This document shows positions 1 to 7,723 of a stretch of 22,240 nt of DNA, piece by piece. Source of the DNA: a virus. The position numbers were made by a program, and so were the translations under genes. The notes under the pieces are model-generated. The model saw only the letters and a program-made list of their open reading frames with translations. It was not told where the DNA came from and did no database searches. Within the stretch, counting starts at the first letter, position 1. Each line of letters starts with the position of its first letter. Where the stretch lies: IMG/VR virus record IMGVR_UViG_3300027917_000185, positions 1 through 22,240 of that record, one strand, 5' to 3'.

Positions 1-233
1 TCACAATTCAACGAATGGGGTGATAGGGATGATAGTTGGCAAGGAATTGATACTCAAACAATTGACTTATGTTGGCAAAGAGAAAACACATTCATAAGAT
101 TTGATTTGGCAAATGTTAATTTGGGACTATCCGTCTATGATGTATATTGGTCTGATTATATTGAATTGATATATGATAAGTCCTCAAGAAGATATACGGG
201 TTATTTCATACTATCTGCGGAAGATTTGAATGA
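1..233. repeat. Left copy of 233-bp terminal direct repeat (circularisation overlap)
   Basis: Positions 1-233 match 22008-22240 except at 45-46 (aa here, tg there) and 135 (c here, g there). Both copies lie inside the same reading frame of one tail gene, and joining them restores an uninterrupted 766-codon gene. This is what a circular or circularly permuted genome looks like when cut at an arbitrary point. A physical terminal repeat of the virion DNA would more often sit near the packaging genes. Confidence 0.9.
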
Positions 234-447
234 CTTTAATTTTGATGATGTTATATTTGTTCAAGACACATATTTTTATGTTGAAAAGATATATGATATT
301 GTCATAGGTGATAAGACATCAGTCAAAGTTGATTTGATTAAGTTAATAAATTATACCCCTCCACAAGGTGGATATATACCTCCAGGAAATATTTGGAACG
401 AAGTATCTGATACTTGGAACGGAACAACTTTCGGTTGGGACGACTGA
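1..447 (+). CDS. Tail hub/baseplate-like structural protein, C-terminal part (gene continues from 20154)
   Basis: This is the C-terminal part, 148 codons plus stop, of the gene that starts at 20154. The frame is open from position 1, there is no start codon, and joining it in frame after base 22007 gives a 766-residue protein. The fragment ends in an aromatic tail rich in Gly, Pro and Trp that finishes NGTTFGWDD. An internal TTG at 106 could be mistaken for a start, but the sequence before it is identical to coding sequence in the right-hand copy. The tape measure gene follows 24 bases downstream, which fits a tail-tip or hub role. The full protein is described at 20154. Confidence 0.88.
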   Translation, partial: SQFNEWGDRDDSWQGIDTQTIDLCWQRENTFIRFDLANVNLGLSVYDVYWSDYIELIYDKSSRRYTGYFILSAEDLNDFNFDDVIFVQDTYFYVEKIYDIVIGDKTSVKVDLIKLINYTPPQGGYIPPGNIWNEVSDTWNGTTFGWDD

Positions 448-458
448 TTTTTAAAAAT

Positions 459-466
459 TATATTTA
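459..466 (+). promoter_or_regulatory. TATATTTA box upstream of the tape measure gene
   Basis: TATATTTA lies in the 24-base gap between the hub stop and the ATG at 472, within AAAAATTATATTTATAGAT. It resembles the Bacteroidota -7 element (TAnnTTTG), though no clear TTTG -33 element is visible. If used, transcription would start almost at the ATG, giving a nearly leaderless mRNA. It could equally be an AT-rich translation enhancer. Similar 8-mers also occur by chance in coding DNA of this AT-rich genome. Confidence 0.3.
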
Positions 467-471
467 TAGAT

Positions 472-2127
472 ATGGAAAGAGATGTGAAAATATATTTCAA
501 GGTTGATGGTATAGAACAATACATCACCTCACTTGACGAACTACAAGATGTCTTACAAGAGGTTGAAGGGGCTACGGAAGATGCAACCAAAGCAACCAAA
601 GAACTACAAGAACAGGCGGAAGATTTTGATAAGTTTCAACAAAAGTTGGATACTATTGAAGGGGGTGTGAAAGTATTGGCGGGTTCATTTCAGGCTCTTG
701 CGGGGGCTGCAGGTTTGTTGGGTTTGGAAGATAATGAATTCTTCAAAGAACTTGAAGAAAATGTTGTAAGTGTCATCGCTCTTGGTGAAGGTGCAAAAAA
801 TATGGCGGAGGGTGTCCGTCTTCTTGCACAAAACCAAAAGTTGGCTACGGCTGCACAAAGGGCGTTCAACTTGGTTGCAAACGCAAACCCCTATGTATTA
901 TTGGCAACCGCTGTCATCACATTAACGGGGGCTATTGCTGCGTATGTCGCATTTATGGATGATGAAGCCATACCAACTGAAGAAGAACTTGCACAACAAA
1001 GAGAAAAAAATAGAAAGGCCGTTGAAGATGCAGAAGCACAAGAAAAGTTGGCAAAAGAGGCGGAGGACAAACGAATTGGAACATTACAGAAACTCAAAGA
1101 TGAACTTGATAGGGTAAGAAGTGCGGAAGAAAAGAAGAACGAAACAACTCTTGATGGTGCAATTGCAACAAATGAAGCCTTACTTGCGGAACAACAAAAG
1201 GCGTTGGATACGACCAATACATTAATTGAAGCGATGCAATTTAGAACTGATGCGACTGAAGAAAGTTTGCAAAGTTTGATTGACCAAGGCTTGAACCTCA
1301 CAAAAGAAGAACAGGACTTATATGACTTATATCAACAAAGAAACCAACAACAAGAGTTATTAACACAGACATCAGACCAATTGAATGAAGCGTATATAAG
1401 AAGAAATCAGATTATATACGACCAAAATCTTGTTGAAACGGAACAGATTGACCGAATGGATAAGATGGCAACGGGTCTTGAACGAATTAATAATGAACTT
1501 GATAAGACAATAGAAAAGAGGGGGTTAATTATCAATCAAGGTGGAAATGTATTCCAACCTATGCAAGATGATTTGGATGATTTTGCAACACAATATTTCA
1601 AAGCGTTCAATCAGTTTGCAGAAGAACCTGAAGTATGGCGTGATTTGTTGGTAAGGGACACAACTGCAGCGTTTGGTTTTATGTCTGATATTGCAACCAT
1701 ATTCACCAAAGACGAAGAGTTAAGAGCGAGAAGACAATTCAATATAAATAAGGCGTTGTCATTATCAAATGCGGTTATTAACACCGCTGCGGGTATAACA
1801 GACGCACTCGCAAAAGATGGTGTGGCTCCAGGTTCAAGGTTTGTATCTGCGGCTCTTGTGGCGGCTTCAGGGGCTGCACAAATCGCAACTATATTAAGAC
1901 AACAATATGAAGGCGGACAACAAGATGTTAATCCACAAACACAGGGAGGTTTCAATCCAAATGCGGCAATCAATTATAACTTTGGTCAAGACGCAGGACA
2001 AGAAATACAACCTGGACAATTATCAACAGGACAAGAACCCGAACCAATTCAAGCCTATGTGTTGGTAAGTGATGTGAATAATGCACAACAAGCAAATAAT
2101 CAAATTGAAAATCTTGCAAGATTATGA
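472..2127 (+). CDS. Tape measure protein
   Basis: This protein probably sets tail length and occupies the tail lumen. It has 551 residues with no strong enzymatic motif. It starts with an acidic coiled-coil-like stretch (about 20-60) and then a Gly/Ala-rich region. A hydrophobic segment follows at about 139-161 (NPYVLLATAVITLTGAIAAY), then a long charged helical region (165-360) rich in Gln, Glu and Lys. The C-terminal part (about 425-480) has the alternating Ala/Gly helix ending GAAQIATI and a QQYEGGQ motif that is common in tape measure proteins. At the usual rough ratio of 0.15 nm per residue it would specify a tail of about 80 nm (inference). It follows the hub gene, and its stop overlaps the next start (ATGA at 2124), suggesting translational coupling. 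Confidence 0.8.
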   Translation: MERDVKIYFKVDGIEQYITSLDELQDVLQEVEGATEDATKATKELQEQAEDFDKFQQKLDTIEGGVKVLAGSFQALAGAAGLLGLEDNEFFKELEENVVSVIALGEGAKNMAEGVRLLAQNQKLATAAQRAFNLVANANPYVLLATAVITLTGAIAAYVAFMDDEAIPTEEELAQQREKNRKAVEDAEAQEKLAKEAEDKRIGTLQKLKDELDRVRSAEEKKNETTLDGAIATNEALLAEQQKALDTTNTLIEAMQFRTDATEESLQSLIDQGLNLTKEEQDLYDLYQQRNQQQELLTQTSDQLNEAYIRRNQIIYDQNLVETEQIDRMDKMATGLERINNELDKTIEKRGLIINQGGNVFQPMQDDLDDFATQYFKAFNQFAEEPEVWRDLLVRDTTAAFGFMSDIATIFTKDEELRARRQFNINKALSLSNAVINTAAGITDALAKDGVAPGSRFVSAALVAASGAAQIATILRQQYEGGQQDVNPQTQGGFNPNAAINYNFGQDAGQEIQPGQLSTGQEPEPIQAYVLVSDVNNAQQANNQIENLARL

Positions 2128-3446
2128 TAGAAGAAAACGAAGAGTTATACTCACTTGAAATAGATATTGACGACGAAGTTATAGATGAAACTGGTATTGA
2201 AGTCATTTCCTTTGTGGAAGACCCCGCCGTCCAAATAGATTTCCATTACTTCAGTAAGGAAGAGTTTGTTGAACCAAGAGTTGGTGAAAACGAAGATGAA
2301 TTTATTGGAAGATGTATGTCATCACTCAAAGGGGAGTTTCCTGACGAAGACCAAAGATATGCGGTATGTAAAAATATGTGGAGCGAGCAATTTTGTGATG
2401 GTGATTGTCCTATTGAAGATGATAGTGTGAAGGAATATGTGGATAGTATATTGAAACTTGCGTCATCTGATGAATATGGTATTCAATTGACACCTGATGA
2501 TGTAATGTTGAACCTTAATTCAACTTCATTTGGTGCAGTAAGTGATTTGATACAAGCGATAAGGGGTCTTGATATACTCAAGAGGTTTTCAATTAAGAAA
2601 GACCAAGAGGCGGAAGTATATTGGAAATATACGGGTCGTCCTGCACAGAGAACATTTTGTAAAGGTATGTTGGGACTATCCAAAGCGGGTAAGATATTCA
2701 CAAGAGAAGAAATAGATAAGATGTCAAGAAAAAGTTGGCAACCCCGTATGGGACCCAGAGGTGCGGCCACATATGACTTATTTAGATTTTGTGGTGGTGT
2801 GTCGTGTGTCCATTTTTGGAGTAAGATGTTGGTTTTCAAGAGTGAAACAGGTAAGAAAGTTGTTATTGAAGGAAATCCATCCAATTTTGACGAAGAACAG
2901 GCTATGTCATCACAGAACGCAAACTTTCCATCACCATACGGATACATATCCAATAATGCAAGAGTTCAATTATCCAACTTTCAGTTTGCTGTGGATGACG
3001 AAAAAAAGGTTGTAGTTGGTGTTGTGATGTTGCCTGGAAAACAAATCAAACGAATTGACGAAGAGGGTAATACCTTTAGTATTATATTCACAGAAGACAC
3101 TATAAGAAAAATGTCTGAAAAGTTCTTCAAAGATAATGTTCATAACAATACCGACCAAAATCACGACTTCAATATTTCAACTGAAAACACTTTGTTGGAA
3201 AGTTGGATAGTTGAAGATGTGGAATACGACAAATCAAGGTTATATGGTTTTGATGTTCCTGTCGGAACTTGGTTGGTGAAATATAAGATTAATGATGATA
3301 AGTTATGGTCTGATATTAAGAGTGGAACCCTCAAAGGTTTCTCACTTGCGGGGTCATTCATCAAAAAATTATTGAAGAAAAAGAAGGAAGAAGTGCAGTT
3401 TCAACAGATAGTGAATATACTAAAAAATGTTGAAATACCCGATTAA
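2124..3446 (+). CDS. Minor head-like protein fused to XkdF-like prohead protease (peptidase S78_2)
   Basis: This 440-residue protein is predicted to mature the prohead by cutting scaffold and capsid proteins. Residues 51-86 carry the EDEFIGRCM...FPDEDQRYAVC motif often found in phage head proteins. Residues 165-232 resemble the end of minor head (MuF-like) proteins: YTGRPAQRTFCKG, then FTREEIDKM, then FCGGVSCVHFW. Cys179, Cys223, Cys228 and His230 could bind metal. Residues about 275-415 match the XkdF-like serine protease family, with candidate catalytic His347 (NHDF) and Ser407 (GFSLAGSF). The N-terminal phrase VISFVEDPAVQ is also typical of this family. The gene overlaps the tape measure stop by four bases and precedes the scaffold and capsid genes. 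Catalytic residue assignment is by motif position only. Confidence 0.82.
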   Translation: MIEENEELYSLEIDIDDEVIDETGIEVISFVEDPAVQIDFHYFSKEEFVEPRVGENEDEFIGRCMSSLKGEFPDEDQRYAVCKNMWSEQFCDGDCPIEDDSVKEYVDSILKLASSDEYGIQLTPDDVMLNLNSTSFGAVSDLIQAIRGLDILKRFSIKKDQEAEVYWKYTGRPAQRTFCKGMLGLSKAGKIFTREEIDKMSRKSWQPRMGPRGAATYDLFRFCGGVSCVHFWSKMLVFKSETGKKVVIEGNPSNFDEEQAMSSQNANFPSPYGYISNNARVQLSNFQFAVDDEKKVVVGVVMLPGKQIKRIDEEGNTFSIIFTEDTIRKMSEKFFKDNVHNNTDQNHDFNISTENTLLESWIVEDVEYDKSRLYGFDVPVGTWLVKYKINDDKLWSDIKSGTLKGFSLAGSFIKKLLKKKKEEVQFQQIVNILKNVEIPD

Positions 3447-3455
3447 GAAACAAAT

Positions 3456-3463
3456 TATATTTG
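3456..3463 (+). promoter_or_regulatory. TATATTTG -7-like promoter element before the scaffold gene
   Basis: TATATTTG exactly fits the Bacteroidota -7 consensus TAnnTTTG and lies in the 48-base AT-rich gap before the scaffold-like gene. A TTG at 3430-3432 is 23 bases upstream, a little farther than the usual 19-21. It would transcribe the scaffold, capsid and tail tube genes, which must be made in large amounts, and the run ends at the terminator at 5577-5604. Confidence 0.45.
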
Positions 3464-3494
3464 TTAATAAATAAAATATAAAAATTTATAAAAA

Positions 3495-4067
3495 ATGACA
3501 ATTGAAGAAGCAATTAGTAAAATCCGTGTGATGTTGGGTAGTCAGGAACAAGACACCAAAACGGAAACGGAATTTGAAAAAGAGCAAGAAGTATCAGTTG
3601 AACTTGAAAGTAAAACTTTGGTTGATGGAACTATTGTTGAAACCGAAGGTGCGTTGGAAGTTGGGTCTGTCCTATATGTCCAAACACCTGAAGGTGAAAA
3701 GGTTCCTGCACCCGCAGCGATACATCAAACAACTGATGACCTTTTGATTGAAGTGGATGAAAACGGAATTATAATTTCTGTTGAACCATTTGTTCCAGAA
3801 GAACAATCAGAAGAGAAGACAGAAGAAAGTTTTGATAGTGAAGCACTATTGGGACAGATTTCTGACTTATTAACACCATTCAAAGAAGAAATTAACTCTT
3901 TGAAAGAACAAATTTCCAAGATGGATACAGAGTTTTCTATTTTTAGAGACGAACCCGCTGGAAAGAAAATAACCAACAACTTGGAAGAAAACAAGAAGTT
4001 GGATGGTTCATTATACGACGCAAAAATGGCGAAGTTATATGAAATAAGAAAAAATAAATTTAAATAA
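3495..4067 (+). CDS. Scaffold-like / prohead core protein
   Basis: This acidic, low-complexity protein of 190 residues lies directly between the prohead protease and the major capsid gene, the normal place for a scaffold. Residues 40-95 form a small beta-rich repeat-like unit (LVDGTIVETEGALEVGSVLY, then DENGIIISVE) seen in prohead core proteins of related phages. Residues 100-150 are Glu-rich and predicted coiled coil (LLTPFKEEINSLKEQISKM). The C terminus is basic (YEIRKNKFK), as expected for a segment that contacts capsid protein. It probably directs shell assembly and is then cleaved by the upstream protease. The role is inferred from position and composition, with no enzymatic motif. Confidence 0.65.
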   Translation: MTIEEAISKIRVMLGSQEQDTKTETEFEKEQEVSVELESKTLVDGTIVETEGALEVGSVLYVQTPEGEKVPAPAAIHQTTDDLLIEVDENGIIISVEPFVPEEQSEEKTEESFDSEALLGQISDLLTPFKEEINSLKEQISKMDTEFSIFRDEPAGKKITNNLEENKKLDGSLYDAKMAKLYEIRKNKFK

Positions 4068-4069
4068 AA

Positions 4070-4084
4070 ATAGAAATTATGGCT
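4070..4084 (+). promoter_or_regulatory. A-rich translation initiation leader of the capsid gene, identical to that of the tail tube gene
   Basis: The 15 bases ATAGAAATTATGGCT span the capsid start codon and are repeated exactly at 5004-5018 around the tail tube start. Both are preceded by AAATAAAAA tracts. No Shine-Dalgarno motif is present, consistent with Bacteroidota, where A-rich unstructured leaders favour initiation. The shared leader probably sets strong expression of the two most abundant virion proteins. Confidence 0.55.
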
Positions 4085-4975
4085 TTTAATATTAGTGCAA
4101 TTTCAGGTTATATTGATGAAAATTCATATGACCTTATCAGTAAGGCGATTTTAGAAACAGATTTGTCTCCTTACTTTAATGTGAGACCTGGCTTGGAAAG
4201 CAAGCAGGTTGATATTCCTGTTATGGAAAATGACTTTGTCGTTCAAGATGGCGATAGTTGTGGCTTCACCGCTTCAGGTGATACGACTTTCAGTCAAATA
4301 AATATGAAGATTTCAAACTTGAAGGTCAATATGGAATTTTGTCCTCAAACTTTGAGAGACACTTTCTTAAGTAAGGCTATGTCTTCAGGTGCATTACAAG
4401 AGAGTTTGTCTTTTGAAGAGTTGTTGGCAACTGATTTGGTTTCAAGATTGCAAAAGAAGAACGAAGAAATCATCTGTCAAGGTTATGGTTCAAATAATGG
4501 TATAGAAGATATTATCACAACTGGTAATGGTGCGGTGACCATCGGAAAATCAACTTGGACATCTTCAAATGCAATTGAAAAAGCAACTGATATGTATTTG
4601 GCAATGACAGGCGATACTCAAATGAGAGACGACTTGGTCTTGATTGTATCACCTGCAACATTCAAAACTATCAAGGTTGCTTTGGTTGAACAAAACTTAT
4701 ATCACTTCACACCTCAAATGACAGGTTCTGATGGAACACAAAGATTGTTCATACCTGGTATTGATGTGGAAGTTGCCGCTACAAGTGGATTGTCAAATGC
4801 AAACAAAAAATACTTGGGTTCAAGAAGAGACCTATATATGGGCACTTCATTAACAAGTGATTTTGAACAATTTAGATTGTTCTATGACCAAGGTGAAGAC
4901 ACCATAAAAGGAATGTTCCGTTGGAGATTAGGCGTTGCCGTTAATAACATTAATGGTTGGGTATATGAAGCGTAA
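4079..4975 (+). CDS. Major capsid protein (HK97-fold, inferred)
   Basis: This 298-residue protein probably forms the icosahedral shell. It starts directly after the scaffold gene with a strong A-rich leader. The N-terminal region (about 10-40, YIDENSYDLISKAILETDLS) is helical and is followed by a beta-rich part with PVMENDFVVQDGDSCGF. A long helix around residues 105-140 (LSFEELLATDLVSRLQKKNEEI) and the C-terminal RWRLGVAVNNINGWVYEA fit capsid proteins of Bacteroidota phages. The size is at the small end for HK97-fold capsids. No separate decoration protein is obvious. The fold is inferred from order, length and the general motif pattern, not from a search. Confidence 0.75.
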   Translation: MAFNISAISGYIDENSYDLISKAILETDLSPYFNVRPGLESKQVDIPVMENDFVVQDGDSCGFTASGDTTFSQINMKISNLKVNMEFCPQTLRDTFLSKAMSSGALQESLSFEELLATDLVSRLQKKNEEIICQGYGSNNGIEDIITTGNGAVTIGKSTWTSSNAIEKATDMYLAMTGDTQMRDDLVLIVSPATFKTIKVALVEQNLYHFTPQMTGSDGTQRLFIPGIDVEVAATSGLSNANKKYLGSRRDLYMGTSLTSDFEQFRLFYDQGEDTIKGMFRWRLGVAVNNINGWVYEA

Positions 4976-5003
4976 TCAAACCATAAACTATAAATAAAAA
5001 AAT

Positions 5004-5018
5004 ATAGAAATTATGGCT
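5004..5018 (+). promoter_or_regulatory. A-rich translation initiation leader of the tail tube gene (second copy)
   Basis: ATAGAAATTATGGCT is identical to 4070-4084 and spans the ATG at 5013. It lies in the 37-base gap after the capsid stop, behind AAATAAAAAAAT. The shared start region also gives both proteins an Ala codon (GCT) at position 2, which often accompanies strong expression. Confidence 0.55.
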
Positions 5019-5549
5019 TGTGAAACTTTGTCAAATGGAATAACCCTTGACTGCAGAGTAGCGGTCGGCGGAATTAAGGAAGTATATGTTGCCGCTTTGA
5101 CGGGTGGAACAGATGCAATTGTCGGAACTCCAAGTGCGGGTGTTGTTGCAACATTCACCGCAGATGGAACTTCAGTATCGGCGTATGCAGGTTTGGAGGC
5201 CTCACCTTTTGTGAAGGTTGAAGTTCCTGTTGAAACTGCATCATTCACCGAAACAGCGACATATTCAAATGAAAACGGGACAGCGTATTATACAAATGTA
5301 TTGTCGTTTCCTGTGAATACTTTAGATAGTTCAACTCAAGAGTTCTTAAGAGTTGTCGGACAATCAAAAAAGTTATGTGCTTTGGTTCTTGACCAAAATG
5401 ATACTTACTGGTTCATCGGCAACGACAACGGATGTGTTGCAACATCTTCAACTGGCGGTTCTGGAACAGCGATGACTGATAGGTCAGGTTTTGTTTTGGA
5501 ATTAACAGGGCTACACACAGACCCCGCTTGGGAGTTTGTTGTCGCATAA
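5013..5549 (+). CDS. Major tail (tube) protein
   Basis: The 178-residue beta-rich protein begins MACETLSNGITLDCRVAVGG, followed by IKEVYVA, a signature I recognise from the tail tube family of Bacteroidota siphoviruses. Mid-protein features support this: VPVETASFTETATYSNENGT (about 71-90), then a stretch about long-term mutual packing (TQEFLRVVGQSKKL), YWFIGNDNGC, and a C-terminal DRSGFVLELTG strand. These proteins stack as hexameric rings around the tape measure. It follows the capsid gene and shares its strong leader, which fits a high copy number. A terminator directly follows. A head decoration role is the main alternative but fits the sequence less well. Confidence 0.72.
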   Translation: MACETLSNGITLDCRVAVGGIKEVYVAALTGGTDAIVGTPSAGVVATFTADGTSVSAYAGLEASPFVKVEVPVETASFTETATYSNENGTAYYTNVLSFPVNTLDSSTQEFLRVVGQSKKLCALVLDQNDTYWFIGNDNGCVATSSTGGSGTAMTDRSGFVLELTGLHTDPAWEFVVA

Positions 5550-5576
5550 TCTTTTAAAAGGGGATTATAATCTATG

Positions 5577-5604
5577 AAAGGGTCGGGTAGTTCCGACCCT
5601 TTTT
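5577..5604 (+). terminator. Rho-independent terminator after the tail tube gene
   Basis: A perfect 10-bp stem (AAAGGGTCGG / CCGACCCTTT) closes a GTAGTT loop and runs into TTTTT. It lies 27 bases after the tail tube stop and ends the scaffold-capsid-tube transcription unit. A new promoter-like region follows at once. Confidence 0.9.
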
Positions 5605-5606
5605 CA

Positions 5607-5640
5607 TTTGCAAAACCCGAAACTTTTATATTTATATTTA
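5607..5640 (+). promoter_or_regulatory. Promoter candidate before the 5653 gene/portal operon
   Basis: TTTG at 5607-5610 is followed by two overlapping TATATTTA boxes at 5627-5634 and 5633-5640, with gaps of 16 and 22 bases. The Bacteroidota consensus is TTTG, 19-21 bases, TAnnTTTG, so neither spacing is perfect. Its position directly after a terminator and before a long gene run supports a real promoter. Confidence 0.5.
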
Positions 5641-5652
5641 TAAGAAAACATT

Positions 5653-6045
5653 ATGGTTATTAACTTGCAAAATACCAACGACATCTTGTATTTTAGGGGT
5701 TCTTTGACGCCTTATCTTGAATATAGGATGCGTTTGGTCTCAAAATACAATAATAAAGGAATATTGAATGATGCGATTGTATATACTACAAATGATTATT
5801 TTCCATTAACAATTGTTGATGATTATGACCTTTGGTATTCCTTTTCAACAGATTTTTCAAACACAGATATTTCCAACTATGATATAGGGGGTTATTATGA
5901 TTGTATAATTGAAGGGTCAAATGATGGTTCAACTTGGACTGAAATAAATAGAAAACTTGTGAGGGTATTCAACAATTGGACAACCGATGTGTCATATACC
6001 TCAAATAACGAAAACAACGAACAATTCACATATTATGGACAATAA
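5653..6045 (+). CDS. Small beta-sandwich-like structural protein, unknown role
   Basis: This 130-residue protein is rich in Tyr, Asn, Asp and Thr, with alternating polar/hydrophobic strands (LEYRMRLVSKY, YYDCIIEGSNDGSTWTEINR) that suggest an Ig-like or jelly-roll fold. It opens the second structural operon behind a terminator-promoter pair, and its 3' end overlaps the portal gene start by 11 bases. Similar small beta proteins occur near portal or neck genes in Bacteroidota phages, so a head or head-tail accessory role is plausible. I cannot name a family, and no catalytic motif is visible. Confidence 0.65.
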   Translation: MVINLQNTNDILYFRGSLTPYLEYRMRLVSKYNNKGILNDAIVYTTNDYFPLTIVDDYDLWYSFSTDFSNTDISNYDIGGYYDCIIEGSNDGSTWTEINRKLVRVFNNWTTDVSYTSNNENNEQFTYYGQ

Positions 6046-7150
6046 ATATAATATTCAAACAATACAACTTGAAAGTATAAGAACACCCGAATTTAAAGAA
6101 GTAAGGGGTAAAGATTGGATAAGTTTTGGTGGAGACAACAAATTTCCTGATTTGTTGATTGACCTATATAATCAGTCATCAATTCATGCAACTTGTATCA
6201 ACTCAAAACACGACGCTGTTGTTGGTGAGGGGTTCTCTTTGGTTGGTGATGAAATAATAAATGCGGAAGGTGAGACCTTGAATGAAGTGTTGGATAAGGC
6301 CGCACTTGATAAGTTATTATATAACGGAATTTCTCTTAATGTGATATGGAACAGAGCGGGTGATAAGATTGTTGAAATATATCACATACCATTTGATAAG
6401 GTAAGGTCGGGACGAATGAACGAAGAAGATAGGGTGGATGAATATTTCTATAGTTCCAATTGGTCAAACACAAGAAAGTTTCCACCTGTGAGGTATGCGG
6501 CGTTTTCTTTGACAGATAATAAGGGGGACAATTCATCACAGATTTTTTATTCATTTGATTATACTCCAGGAAACTTCACATATCCACTTCCATCATATCA
6601 AGCCGCATTAAACGACATTCAATTGGATGGTCGTATTTCAGTATATCATAATTCAAACTTATCTAATGGAATATCGGCGGGTATGATAATCACCTTTACT
6701 CAAGGTTCTCCGTCTGAAGAAGAACAAAGAGTGTTATATAAGGACTTGACTGAAACCTTTTCAGGTGAAGAAAACGCAGGACGACTATTTTTAAATTTTG
6801 CAGATGGTGCAGAAAACAGACCTATTATAGAAAATCTTCCAAGTGTGAATGATGATTATTATTTGTTGGTTAATGACCGAATAGTATCAAATGTGATGAC
6901 ATCGCACCGCATCAGTTCTCCACTTCTTTTGGGTATTAAAGTGGAAGGGGGTATGGGACTTGGAAACAATTCAGAGGAAATAGAGACCGCATACACACAC
7001 TTTCTTTCTTCGGTGATACAACCTATCCAAAGGTCTTTAGAAAAGTCATTTTCAAGGGTCTTAAGACCTTTTGGATACAATATCAAGTTGGAAATACTTC
7101 CAAACAAACTTGATTTCAATAAAAGTATAGATGAAACAAATCAGTTATGA
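6035..7150 (+). CDS. Portal protein
   Basis: This 371-residue protein is probably the dodecameric DNA entry channel at one capsid vertex. The ATG at 6035 is preferred to one at 5987, because the earlier start would put 58 bases inside the upstream gene and add an untypical leader. Portal features include GDNKFPDLLIDLYNQSSIHATCINSKH (motif at about 33-59), GISLNVIWNR (about 97-106), YHIPFDKVR (about 117-125) and a long C-terminal helical region with HFLSSVIQPIQRSLEKSF (about 327-344). It is short for a portal, but this size occurs in Bacteroidota phages. The next gene starts in the ATGA overlap at 7147. It lies more than 10 kb from the terminase around the circle, which is unusual. Confidence 0.78.
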   Translation: MDNKYNIQTIQLESIRTPEFKEVRGKDWISFGGDNKFPDLLIDLYNQSSIHATCINSKHDAVVGEGFSLVGDEIINAEGETLNEVLDKAALDKLLYNGISLNVIWNRAGDKIVEIYHIPFDKVRSGRMNEEDRVDEYFYSSNWSNTRKFPPVRYAAFSLTDNKGDNSSQIFYSFDYTPGNFTYPLPSYQAALNDIQLDGRISVYHNSNLSNGISAGMIITFTQGSPSEEEQRVLYKDLTETFSGEENAGRLFLNFADGAENRPIIENLPSVNDDYYLLVNDRIVSNVMTSHRISSPLLLGIKVEGGMGLGNNSEEIETAYTHFLSSVIQPIQRSLEKSFSRVLRPFGYNIKLEILPNKLDFNKSIDETNQL

Positions 7151-7722
7151 GTTATACATTATTTATATCACCCGCCCGTGTGAAGAAATTAACGGGTATA
7201 TACGAAGTTTTCTATGATGAAGATATTGCTCCATATGTTCTTCAAGCACAAGACATCTATGTTCAAGAGAAGTTGGGGACAACTTTCTATCAAAGTTTGA
7301 AGACAAAGGTATTAAGTGGAACGACATCAAGTTATGAACAGGTGTTATTGAATGAATATATTGCACCTATGTTGGCACAATTCGCAGTATATTTGGCTCT
7401 TCCACATATCCACTACAAAATTAAGAACAAATCAGTTTTGAATGGAACAAGTGAAGATGGAACACCTGCAACTTTGGGGGACATTAAATACCTCAAAGCA
7501 CAAACCCTTGATACTGCACAATTTTATGGTGAAAGGATGCGTGAATACTTAAGAGCGAATGATGAACACTTTGATGACTATAGAAATTGGGACGAAGATT
7601 ATATGGCACCAAATAAATTCAACACCTATTCACAAGGAATATATATACCAAAACCATATGGTTGTGGAATATATGGAACCAAAGATGATAATGGTATAAG
7701 TAAGACAATAGATATATTATAA
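7147..7722 (+). CDS. Head-tail connector / adaptor protein
   Basis: This 191-residue, mainly helical protein starts in the portal stop (ATGA). The opening LFISPARVKKLTGIYEVFYD and the following YVLQAQDIYVQEKLGTTFYQ (about 35-54) match the N-terminal pattern of gp6-like head-tail connectors, where helices pack on the portal ring. Tyr, Glu and Asp are abundant in the C-terminal 70 residues (EYLRANDEHFDDYRNWDEDY). Location after the portal supports an adaptor that joins the portal to the tail. The family match is from memory of the pattern only. Confidence 0.7.
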   Translation: MSYTLFISPARVKKLTGIYEVFYDEDIAPYVLQAQDIYVQEKLGTTFYQSLKTKVLSGTTSSYEQVLLNEYIAPMLAQFAVYLALPHIHYKIKNKSVLNGTSEDGTPATLGDIKYLKAQTLDTAQFYGERMREYLRANDEHFDDYRNWDEDYMAPNKFNTYSQGIYIPKPYGCGIYGTKDDNGISKTIDIL

Positions 7723-7723
7723 G

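Noticed and set aside
106-447. Separate small gene starting at TTG 106
   Set aside because: The frame is open from position 1 and the same sequence at 22008-22240 is internal to the large hub gene, so it is the tail of that gene.
891-1973. Long minus-strand frames opposite the tape measure gene
   Set aside because: Their products are Ser/Cys/Ala-rich shadows of the real + strand gene with no family pattern and no plausible start region.
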